A DNA stretch of 12,920 nt from Tannerella sp. (GTDB taxonomy: Bacteria > Bacteroidota > Bacteroidia > Bacteroidales > Tannerellaceae). The stretch spans positions 1-12,920 of the forward strand of contig JAITBC010000378.1 of NCBI GenBank assembly GCA_031283785.1, read 5' to 3'. Positions 6,715 to 12,920 of the stretch are shown piece by piece. The notes below the pieces were generated by a model. That model worked only from the letters and a program-made list of their open reading frames with translations. It did no database searches and was not told the origin of the DNA. Both the position numbers and the translations under genes were made by a program. Positions within the stretch are counted from its first letter, which is position 1; each line of letters begins with the position of its first letter.

Positions 6715-7084
6715 AATTATACAGGAGAAAAAATACAGATATTTGCTCCTGGAAATCAATGGTTTCGGCTATTACGATGCCGGACGGATGAGTGTTTCGT
6801 GCGTACCGTTCGGTACGCGGCGGTTCTCTAATAAACGGGTAGAGAGAACGGTTTATAACCGTAGCTAAAGAAAATATAACCGGCTCATTGCCGGCGCTCG
6901 TTGGTGATGGTCGTGGAAAGTATCCGGACGATCTTTCCCTTCGTAACGATAAAATGACTTGGTCGTTACCAGCCCCTATAGCGGACGCGCACAACCAAGA
7001 TATGTATTCTGCACGGCGCACCCAAAAATAGCGACGTCCGAAAGTCCGGACGCCGCTATCAATCAAGACGTCAGAACAAAAAAA
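6715..7084. other. convergent intergenic region rich in inverted repeats
   Basis: This 370-base gap between two convergent genes contains many perfect inverted repeats: CAGGAG/CTCCTG (6722-6751), GCGTACCG/CGGTACGC with a 2-base loop (6801-6818), GTTCTCT/AGAGAAC (6823-6849), ACGGTT/AACCGT (6848-6862), CCGGC/GCCGG (6880-6894), GGAAAG/CTTTCC (6915-6938), GTAACGA/TCGTTAC (6943-6969) and the terminator at 7028-7059. The loops of the 6823 and 6943 hairpins are both 13 bases. No known RNA family is recognisable to me. A 121-codon open frame on the minus strand (6701-7066) overlaps these repeats but has no family features. Confidence 0.6.
7024..7059 (-). terminator. intrinsic terminator of the EF-G paralog gene
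   Basis: On the minus strand ATAGCG-G-CGTCCG (7059-7047) pairs with CGGACG-T-CGCTAT (7040-7028) around a 6-base loop, giving a 12-bp stem with one mismatch. It is followed by TTTTT (7028-7024; the first T belongs to the stem end). It lies 25 bases after the stop codon at 7085. This is a textbook intrinsic terminator. Confidence 0.8.
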
Positions 7085-9241
7085 CTACTCTTCGGCTTGT
7101 GACTCCGCATATTCTTTGAGGAGTTTGTCCTGAATATCGGCCGGCACTAATTCATACGAAGAAAATTTCATCGTAAATGATGCGCGTCCGCCGGAAATAG
7201 AGCTTAACGAAGTAGAATAGCTCGACATTTCTTTCAATGGAACTTTTGCCATTATCTTTTCATAGCCTTTTTCGCTGTTCATTCCCATTATCATTGCGCG
7301 ACGTCCCTGCAGGTCACCCATAACATCGCCCATAAAATCACCGGGAACAAGTATTTCCACATCATAAATAGGTTCCAGAATTTTCGGACCGGCCTCTTTG
7401 AATGCCTTGCTGAACGCATTACGTCCGGCAAGCATAAACGAGATTTCGTTGCTGTCGACCGGGTGCATTTTCCCGTCGTACACACATACGCGTACATCCC
7501 GTGCATATGATCCTGTAAGCGGTCCCTGCTCCATGCGTGCCATAATACCTTTCAGGATAGCAGGCATAAACCGTGCATCAATAGAGCCTCCGACAATACA
7601 ACTGACGAACACTAATTTTCCGCCCCATTCAAGATCTATCGTCTGCGTATCGCGGACGCTCATCTTAAATTCCTGTCCGCCGAATCGATAGAGCGTCGGG
7701 GCAGGCATACCTTCATAATAAGGCTCTATGATAAGATGTACTTCGCCAAACTGGCCGGCGCCTCCCGACTGTTTCTTGTGACGGTAGTCAGCCCGGGCGG
7801 TTTTTGTGATGGTTTCACGATACGGAATTTTCGGTTCAAGATATTCTATTGAAAGTTTATCATTATTCTCTATTCGCCATTTCAACGTACGCAGGTGAAA
7901 CTCGCCCTGACCCAGCACGATTATCTGTTTCAGTTCCTTTGATTGCTCTATGATCCACGTAGGATCTTCTTCGTGCATACGGCTTAATATCTCGCTTAAT
8001 TTCTCCGCGTCGGATTCATTAACGGCTTTTATTGCACGCCTGAATTTCGGATCGGGGTAACGTATAAAATCAAATTTATAATCTCCACCCTTGCCATTGA
8101 GCGTATTACCTAAACGTACATCTTTAAGTTTAACGGTCGCCCCGATATCGCCGGCAACCATTTCGGTCACTTCCGTACGCATCTGTCCGTCAACAACAAA
8201 CATCTGGGCGATACGTTCTTTGGACCCACGGTCAATATTCTGCAAGTCGTCTCCCGATTTCACTTTACCGGATATCACTTTGAAATAAGAAACCTGTCCG
8301 ATATGAGGTTCTATTGTTGTTTTAAAGAAAAGCAGACTTGTCGGGCCTTCCGCATCCGGCGTAACTTCCCGACCGTCAGTCGTAACAAGGCGCGGCATCT
8401 TGTCCGTACAGGGGACTACATTCCCCAAAAATTCGAGCGTACGACGCACGCACATATCCCTTTCGGCACATACGCAAAATACCGGGAACATGCCGCGCGT
8501 CACAAGTCCGGCGCGAATACCGGCACGCATTTCATCTTCCGTAAGCGTACCCTGGTCAAAGAATTTTTCCATTAACGAATCATCATGTTCCGCTGCCGCT
8601 TCGACAAGTAACTGATGTAATTCGGCTGCTTTCGCCGCTTCACTGTCGGGAATTTCAAGCACTTCCGGCACTCCCCCTTCCGGTTTCCAGCGATACATCT
8701 TCATCTTAAGCACATCGATAACGGCATTGAATGATGTGCCGCACGTGACGGGATATTGTATCTGCACCACCCTGTTCCCGTAATTTTCTCTCAGCTGCAA
8801 TACGGACGATTCGTAATCCGCCTTATCGTTATCCAGATTATTGATGATAAAAATTACCGGCTTATGAAACTGCTCCGTATAACGGAACTGGTTTATCGTA
8901 CCCACTTCGACGCCATACTGAGCACTGATCACCATTAAAGCGGTATCCGTAACATTAAGGGCAGAAACGGCGCCTCCTATGAAATCATCCGAACCCGGAC
9001 AATCGATAAAATTAAGCTTCATCCCGTTCCATTCTACACTAAAAACGGTAGAGAAAACAGAATATCCATACTCTTTCTCTACCGGAAAATAATCTGCAAC
9101 CGAAGAACCGGCCTTTACAGAGCCGCGACGTTTTATAACACCACCCTCGTAAAGCATTGCTTCAGCAAGGGTGGTTTTCCCAGTACCGGAACTTCCCAGA
9201 ATTGAAATGTTTTTAATCTCACTTGTTTGATAAACTTTCAT
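7085..9241 (-). CDS. fusA2: EF-G paralog (EF-G2-like translation factor) with degenerate GTPase motifs
   Basis: The 718-residue product aligns end to end with elongation factor G: GTPase domain (about 1-280), domain II (near KTTIEPHIGQVSYFKV), domain III (LSRMHEEDPTW, LGQGEFHL), domain IV (QSGGAGQFGEVHL) and domain V (PIYDVEILVPGDFMGDVMGD). The P-loop is GSSGTGKTT (16-24, Lys22), without the usual AHxDxGKT. Switch I has EYGYSV (57-62) where EF-G has ERGITI. G3 is DCPGSDDF (80-87), with Ser84 in place of the His that activates water in DTPGHVDF. G4 is NNLD (134-137) instead of NKxD. Bacteroides thetaiotaomicron has an EF-G paralog without GTPase activity (EF-G2) that supports translation during carbon starvation under the regulator Cur; this gene is probably of that type. 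Orthology is inference from length and missing His. It is transcribed alone, with its own terminator. Confidence 0.85.
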   Translation of the reverse strand: MKVYQTSEIKNISILGSSGTGKTTLAEAMLYEGGVIKRRGSVKAGSSVADYFPVEKEYGYSVFSTVFSVEWNGMKLNFIDCPGSDDFIGGAVSALNVTDTALMVISAQYGVEVGTINQFRYTEQFHKPVIFIINNLDNDKADYESSVLQLRENYGNRVVQIQYPVTCGTSFNAVIDVLKMKMYRWKPEGGVPEVLEIPDSEAAKAAELHQLLVEAAAEHDDSLMEKFFDQGTLTEDEMRAGIRAGLVTRGMFPVFCVCAERDMCVRRTLEFLGNVVPCTDKMPRLVTTDGREVTPDAEGPTSLLFFKTTIEPHIGQVSYFKVISGKVKSGDDLQNIDRGSKERIAQMFVVDGQMRTEVTEMVAGDIGATVKLKDVRLGNTLNGKGGDYKFDFIRYPDPKFRRAIKAVNESDAEKLSEILSRMHEEDPTWIIEQSKELKQIIVLGQGEFHLRTLKWRIENNDKLSIEYLEPKIPYRETITKTARADYRHKKQSGGAGQFGEVHLIIEPYYEGMPAPTLYRFGGQEFKMSVRDTQTIDLEWGGKLVFVSCIVGGSIDARFMPAILKGIMARMEQGPLTGSYARDVRVCVYDGKMHPVDSNEISFMLAGRNAFSKAFKEAGPKILEPIYDVEILVPGDFMGDVMGDLQGRRAMIMGMNSEKGYEKIMAKVPLKEMSSYSTSLSSISGGRASFTMKFSSYELVPADIQDKLLKEYAESQAEE

Positions 9242-9545
9242 GATAACTATTATTTTAACGTTAATATTGATATTTAAACAGTATTTCCAATAATTTCTCG
9301 CAAAATACGCATAATTACCGAATTAAAGATTTATTATTTGTATGTTATTAAACTATGTTTTAGAACAGGATTGAAAAACATAAAAACATGACGAATAATT
9401 TATTATCTTCACCGCCGATTTCTATGAGACAAAGAAGCGTGCAAATTAATCATCAATCACTTTTAAAGATTGATAACCAGCCATTAGTTACATACCGTAT
9501 TCGTTTCATACGATTTTTATTGTTGAATTTAAATAGATATAAAAC
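9242..9545. other. AT-rich divergent regulatory region
   Basis: This 304-base spacer separates the EF-G paralog (minus) from the phosphodiesterase (plus), so both promoters should lie here. I find a perfect palindrome TTAACGTTAA (9255-9264) near the EF-G start, and TATGTTTT (9354-9361, one mismatch to TAnnTTTG) reading rightwards; neither has a good -33 partner. A 53-codon open frame (9388-9549) overlaps the phosphodiesterase start by ATGA, but shows no family features. No RNA gene is seen. Confidence 0.5.
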
Positions 9546-10448
9546 ATGAAACCATTTACAAAAACGATCGTTATTATTTTTATTTTTGCCGTTAGCGGCA
9601 TGACAATCTGTGCAAAAGAAAAAGCCGGGCATGTAATTTTTATCGGACTTGACGGATGGGGTTCCTATAGCTTTGAAAAAGCCGAAATGCCGAATGTAAA
9701 AAAATTGGCGAAAGAAGGGGCTTATACGCTTAAAAAACGTTCGGTATTACCTTCATCAAGCGCAGTAAACTGGGCTTCCATGTTCATGGGAGCAGGGCCG
9801 GAACTGCACGGATACACGGAATGGGGTTCAAAAACGCCGGAATTACCTTCGCGCGTGATAGCAAAAAACAAAATCTTCCCAACCGTATTTCAACTGTTAA
9901 GAGATGAAAGGCCGAATGTAGAAATCGGTTGTATTTACGACTGGGACGGGATAAAATATCTGGTGGATACGCTATCGCTCAACTACTACGGGCAATCACC
10001 CGATTATAATGTGATACCGGAAGGTTTGTGCGACATGGCCGTCAAATATATTACCGGTAAAAAGCCGGTATTTGCTGCAATCATATTTGACGAACCCGAC
10101 CATATCGGACATCAGGCGGGTCACGACACACCCGAATACTACGCGACCCTCACACGGCTCGACGGATATATCGGTAAAATCATCGAAGCGGTAAAAAAAA
10201 CCGGCTTTTACGATGAAACCATTTTCATCATCACATCCGATCATGGAGGAATAAACAAAGGGCACGGAGGTAAAACCATGCCGGAAATGGAAACACCGTT
10301 TATCATCAGCGGTAAAAATATAAAAAGGGGATTGCTTTTCGACGAAAGTATGATGCAGTTCGACATTGCATCGACGATTGCCTGCATTTTTGAATTGAAA
10401 CAACCGCAAGTATGGATTGGGCGTCCAATGACTCAAGTTTTTAAATAG
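9546..10448 (+). CDS. exported type I phosphodiesterase/nucleotide pyrophosphatase-like phosphatase
   Basis: The 300-residue product belongs to the alkaline phosphatase superfamily, phosphodiest/NPP branch (PF01663), and hydrolyses phosphate mono- or diesters with two metal ions. A signal peptide covers residues 1-23 (cleavage after ICA). Metal and catalytic residues are visible: Asp36 in IGLDGWG, nucleophile probably Ser72 in LPSSSAVNW, Asp185 and His189 in EPDHIGHQAG, Asp232 and His233 in TSDHGG, and His240 in GHGG. The metal set is therefore intact. NPP enzymes usually have Thr as nucleophile; Ser here is an alternative seen in the superfamily. The substrate is unknown; nucleotides or sugar phosphates are possible. 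gdhA starts 16 bp after the stop without an obvious promoter in between, so the two may share a transcript. The upstream region is the 304-base divergent spacer. Confidence 0.85.
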   Translation: MKPFTKTIVIIFIFAVSGMTICAKEKAGHVIFIGLDGWGSYSFEKAEMPNVKKLAKEGAYTLKKRSVLPSSSAVNWASMFMGAGPELHGYTEWGSKTPELPSRVIAKNKIFPTVFQLLRDERPNVEIGCIYDWDGIKYLVDTLSLNYYGQSPDYNVIPEGLCDMAVKYITGKKPVFAAIIFDEPDHIGHQAGHDTPEYYATLTRLDGYIGKIIEAVKKTGFYDETIFIITSDHGGINKGHGGKTMPEMETPFIISGKNIKRGLLFDESMMQFDIASTIACIFELKQPQVWIGRPMTQVFK

Positions 10449-10464
10449 CACACCGAAAATCCCT

Positions 10465-11799
10465 ATGAAAACAGAACAGATATTAGCTTCCTTAGAAGCA
10501 AAACATCCCGGAGAAAAGGAATACATGCAAGCCGTCAAGGAAGTTTTGACGAGTATAGAAGATGTATACAACGAACATCCGGAATTTGAAAAAGCAAAAA
10601 TAATAGAACGGCTTGTCGAACCCGACCGAATCATCACCTTTCGTGTCCCCTGGGTCGACGATAAGGGGGAAATTCACGTAAACCTCGGCTACCGTGTGCA
10701 ATTCAACAATGCCATAGGCCCTTATAAAGGAGGATTACGCTTCCACGCTTCGGTGAACTTGTCGATTCTGAAATTCCTGGCCTTCGAGCAGACGTTTAAA
10801 AATGCGCTTACCACGCTGCCCATGGGTGGGGGGAAAGGCGGCTCGGATTTCTCCATACGGGGACGGAGCGATGCCGAAATCATGCGTTTCTGCCAGGCGT
10901 TCATGTTGGAATTGTGGCGCAATATCGGCCCCGACACGGATGTCCCGGCGGGAGACATCGGCGTAGGAGGACGTGAAATAGGCTATTTATACGGCATGTA
11001 TAAAAAACTCGCCCGCGAGAATACCGGGACGATTACCGGCAAAGGGCTTGAATACGGAGGCTCTATTCTGCGTCCCGAAGCAACCGGCTTCGGAGGTTTA
11101 TATTTTGTCGGCAGGATGATGCAGGAGCACGGGATGGAGTTGAAAGGCAAGACAATCGCCCTGTCCGGCTTCGGGAACGTGGCCTGGGGCGCGGCGATCA
11201 AAGCTGTGGAGCTTGGCGCCAAAGTCGTCACTATCTCCGGACCTGACGGGTACATATACGATCCGGACGGCATCTGCGGGGAAAAAATTGATTACATGCT
11301 CGAACTTCGCGCTTCCGGCGAAGATATCGTCGCTCCCTATGCCGACAAATTCGGCAACGCCGGATTTGTCGCCGACAAACGTCCGTGGGAGCAGAAGGCT
11401 GATATCGCTCTGCCCTGCGCTACGCAAAACGAACTCGACGCTTCCGACGCGGACATGCTGATACAAAACGGCGTAAAATGTGTAGCGGAGATATCAAATA
11501 TGGGGTGCACTGCCGAAGCTGTAGATTTATTCCTGCATAACAAAATATTATTTGCCCCCGGCAAAGCCGTTAACGCGGGAGGAGTGGCAACGTCGGGACT
11601 TGAGATGACGCAAAACTCCATGCACATATCATGGACGCCCGACGAAGTCGACGGCAGGTTACACCGGATCATGAGCGATATCCATCGCCAATGTGTGGAA
11701 TACGGACGCGAAGGTGATTATATAAACTATGTGAAAGGCGCTAACATTGCCGGATTTATGAAAGTCGCGAAGGCAATGATGGCACAAGGCGTAGTGTGA
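10465..11799 (+). CDS. gdhA: glutamate dehydrogenase, hexameric, probably NADP-dependent
   Basis: The 444-residue product is a family I (small, about 50 kDa, hexameric) glutamate dehydrogenase. It catalyses 2-oxoglutarate + NH4+ + NAD(P)H to L-glutamate and is the main ammonium-assimilating enzyme in gut Bacteroidales. Motifs seen are GPYKGGLRFH (substrate Lys88), LPMGGGKGGSDF (catalytic Lys124), PAGDIGVGGRE (catalytic Asp164), and the Rossmann segment LSGFGNVAWGAA followed by AKVVTISGPDG. After the second beta strand there is Ser-Gly instead of an acidic residue, which fits NADP preference, though cofactor assignment needs biochemistry. The C-terminal AGGVATSGLEMTQNS motif is also present. 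Length matches E. coli GdhA (447). It sits 16 bp after the phosphodiesterase gene and its stop lies 5 bp from the stop of ruvC on the other strand, so no separate terminator fits between them. Confidence 0.95.
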   Translation: MKTEQILASLEAKHPGEKEYMQAVKEVLTSIEDVYNEHPEFEKAKIIERLVEPDRIITFRVPWVDDKGEIHVNLGYRVQFNNAIGPYKGGLRFHASVNLSILKFLAFEQTFKNALTTLPMGGGKGGSDFSIRGRSDAEIMRFCQAFMLELWRNIGPDTDVPAGDIGVGGREIGYLYGMYKKLARENTGTITGKGLEYGGSILRPEATGFGGLYFVGRMMQEHGMELKGKTIALSGFGNVAWGAAIKAVELGAKVVTISGPDGYIYDPDGICGEKIDYMLELRASGEDIVAPYADKFGNAGFVADKRPWEQKADIALPCATQNELDASDADMLIQNGVKCVAEISNMGCTAEAVDLFLHNKILFAPGKAVNAGGVATSGLEMTQNSMHISWTPDEVDGRLHRIMSDIHRQCVEYGREGDYINYVKGANIAGFMKVAKAMMAQGVV

Positions 11800-11804
11800 C
11801 AAAT

Positions 11805-12365
11805 TCACTTTCGTACCTTACCCGGATTTTTAGCGATAAAATCCTTCCAGCCGGAATATGTTTTATCAAATTTCGGCCTGTCGGTCTCCAGATAATGGCA
11901 AAAAGCGGCGGCAAGCCCGTCGGTCGCATCAAGTTGCGGCAACATATTTTCATCCGGGATGTGCAATATCCGTTGCAGCATCCCGGATACCTGTTCTTTC
12001 GACGCCTGCCCGTTACCCGTTATCGCCATTTTTATTTTTAAGGGCGCGTATTCACAGATAGGGATATTGCGATGAAGAGCGGCCGCTATCGCAACCCCTT
12101 GTGCACGCCCCAGCTTCAGCATGCTCTGTACGTTTTTCCCGAAAAACGGCGACTCAATGGCGAGTTCATCCGGATAATACGAATCAATAAGCTGTATAAC
12201 GCGGTCAAATATATGTTGAAGGCGAAGATAATGATTATCAAACTTATTCAACTTCAGCACCCCCATCGTTTCAATATACGGAGTTTTAGCTTCTACGCGT
12301 AAAACGCCGTATCCCATGATAATCGTTCCGGGATCGATACCCAATATAATTCTTTCCTTATTCAT
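11805..12365 (-). CDS. ruvC: crossover junction endodeoxyribonuclease RuvC
   Basis: The 186-residue product (from ATG 12365) is the Holliday junction resolvase that works with the RuvAB branch-migration motor to cut four-way junctions symmetrically. The RNase H-like fold and four acidic residues are present: Asp11 in LGIDPGT, Glu71 in LAIESPFFG, and Asp146 and Asp149 in [22 protein letters not shown] and the [18 protein letters not shown] segment are also typical. The C-terminus carries a short extension beyond E. coli RuvC ([15 protein letters not shown]), as in other Bacteroidetes. An in-frame TTG three bases upstream (12368) is less likely than the ATG. An 84-base leader separates the ATG from a promoter-like element shared with the esterase gene. 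ruvA and ruvB are not in the window, as is common in Bacteroidetes. The gene converges on gdhA with 5 bp between stops. Confidence 0.96.
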   Translation of the reverse strand: MNKERIILGIDPGTIIMGYGVLRVEAKTPYIETMGVLKLNKFDNHYLRLQHIFDRVIQLIDSYYPDELAIESPFFGKNVQSMLKLGRAQGVAIAAALHRNIPICEYAPLKIKMAITGNGQASKEQVSGMLQRILHIPDENMLPQLDATDGLAAAFCHYLETDRPKFDKTYSGWKDFIAKNPGKVRK

Positions 12366-12378
12366 CAAAACCTGCTTG

Positions 12379-12438
12379 TTACAAACAATAAACCGTCTTC
12401 AGATAATCGAATCCATTCATAGAGACTTCATCCGACAT
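12379..12438 (-). CDS. possible 19-codon leader ORF upstream of ruvC
   Basis: ATG 12438 opens a frame of 19 codons ([19 protein letters not shown]) ending in TAA 13 bases before the ruvC ATG. The frame stays open back to an ATG at 12474 (31 residues, beginning MSKIS). If the TACATTTG box at 12450-12457 is the -7 element, transcription would start near 12443, leaving only the shorter version on the mRNA. No family is recognised and it may be non-coding leader. Confidence 0.25.
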   Translation of the reverse strand: MSDEVSMNGFDYLKTVYCL

Positions 12439-12449
12439 TTTATCAACGA

Positions 12450-12497
12450 CAAATGTATATGAAATTTTCGACATTCCACACAGACCGATAAAAATGT
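12450..12497 (-). promoter_or_regulatory. repeated 48-bp promoter-like element, copy 2 (ruvC)
   Basis: Read on the minus strand this is ACATTTTTATCGGTCTGTGT... ending in TACATTTG (12457-12450), a match to TAnnTTTG, 84 bases before the ruvC ATG. It differs from the esterase copy (5766-5813) at 4 of 48 positions. It is the likely ruvC promoter. TATAAATTT occurs on the minus strand at 12512-12504, as also upstream of copy 1. Confidence 0.6.
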
Positions 12498-12720
12498 CCT
12501 GCGAAATTTATAGAATAAAGGTAACGATTATTTATTACATAAACCAATTTTCATCTGATCCAAATACCTCCCGTATCAGGTAAAGAGTGCATTGATGCTT
12601 TTAAGTATCACCTTATACCGACCACATGTTATTTTTTTCTCCGTGCCAAGTTGAGTTAAGATTTTCAAGCGCATGCGGATGAAAAAACGTTTTTTTACAG
12701 AGGGAACGCACTCAAAAAAA
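12498..12720. other. AT-rich spacer between ruvC promoter and IS21 remnant
   Basis: I see no gene here. The stretch holds an 8-bp palindrome CGCATGCG (12670-12677), a 14-bp palindrome AAAAAACGTTTTTT (12682-12695), and two A-tract direct repeats of the form CnCTCAAAAAAA followed by T or G (about 12708-12738, the second reaching into the IS21 remnant). These may be degraded IS-end sequence. Confidence 0.4.
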
Positions 12721-12920
12721 TCAATAGCACCTCAAAAAAAGATTTAGCCAAAAATCCTGTAAACAGCAACCGGGCGCATAAAGGAAATCTTCCGTCGATT
12801 GCGTTTTGACTGCTATGCAAAACGAGTAATCCGAGTAGGGTAAACAGGCCACGAATACATGGACTTTGAGGACTTCGCCCGTCTCACGTTCCATGTATTC
12901 CAGCTTGTCGCCCGCGAAGT
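12721..12920 (-). pseudogene. istA: truncated IS21-family transposase IstA fragment
   Basis: The minus-strand frame runs in from beyond the right edge and ends in TGA at 12723-12721. It encodes FAGDKLEYMERETGEVLKVH, VFVACLPYSDYSFCIAVKTQ, STEDFLYAPGCCLQ and then DFWLNLFLRCY. FAGDKxxYxxxxTGE..VFVAxLPYSDYxFxxAVxxQSxxDFLxA is the opening of the DDE integrase core of IstA, with the first catalytic Asp in FAGD. After CCLQ the family similarity stops (IstA continues with a Gly-rich turn and the PDN segment holding the second Asp), so the protein is cut off after the first part of the catalytic core. No istB helper gene lies on this side. The upstream part of the gene is outside the window, so its intactness there is unknown. 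Confidence 0.7.

Noticed and set aside
6701..7066. 121-codon minus-strand frame between the esterase and EF-G genes
   Set aside because: It spans the terminator hairpin of the EF-G gene and the inverted repeats, and it overlaps the end of the esterase. The protein has no recognisable domain.
1..12920. tRNA or rRNA genes
   Set aside because: I looked through the intergenic regions on both strands and saw no tRNA cloverleaf with the conserved T-arm sequence and no rRNA-like stretch.

Overview
The window reads as a Bacteroidetes (order Bacteroidales) chromosome segment. The evidence is the protein families (SufS, RNase HII, RuvC, a GTPase-deficient EF-G paralog, hexameric glutamate dehydrogenase, all in their Bacteroidales-like forms), starts without clear Shine-Dalgarno sequences, several TAnnTTTG boxes (the Bacteroides -7 promoter element), and remnants of IS families common in gut Bacteroidales. 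I cannot name the genus. No complete novel defence or mobile system is visible.

Layout, left to right. Bases 1-271 hold the C-terminal end of an Rpn-type (PD-(D/E)XK) recombination-promoting nuclease with a coiled-coil tail built from 21-bp repeats. Six bases later starts a secreted heparinase II/III-type polysaccharide lyase (278-2371), visibly richer in G+C than its surroundings and followed by a terminator-like hairpin. A small secreted Cys/Lys-rich protein (2466-2735) faces it. After an AT-rich spacer comes a compact operon, sufS then rnhB (3084-4911). Bases 4920-5714 are a graveyard of three broken transposases (IS5/IS1182-like, IS630, IS1595). Then come a secreted CE1-type esterase (5845-6714), a convergent spacer full of inverted repeats (6715-7084), and an EF-G paralog on the minus strand (7085-9241) that lacks the catalytic His of switch II. 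Divergent from it run a secreted alkaline-phosphatase-superfamily phosphodiesterase (9546-10448) and gdhA (10465-11799). gdhA converges on ruvC (11805-12365, minus) with 5 bp between stop codons. The right edge carries a truncated IS21 IstA fragment.

Functionally the core genes cover Fe-S sulfur supply (SufS), removal of RNA from DNA (RNase HII), Holliday junction resolution (RuvC), ammonium assimilation (GdhA) and probably translation during starvation (EF-G2-like). Three exported hydrolases/lyases and one exported Cys-rich protein suggest a glycan-foraging lifestyle, but there are no SusC/SusD genes, so this is not a polysaccharide utilisation locus.

The signals I find most worth checking are: (i) a 48-bp element, identical at 44 positions, lying in the same gene-relative orientation upstream of the esterase and of ruvC and ending in a TAnnTTTG box; (ii) the EF-G paralog with altered G2, G3 and G4 motifs; (iii) the run of hairpins between the convergent esterase and EF-G genes; (iv) the internally deleted, frame-broken IS630 transposase inside the IS graveyard; and (v) the CC-rich exported small protein.
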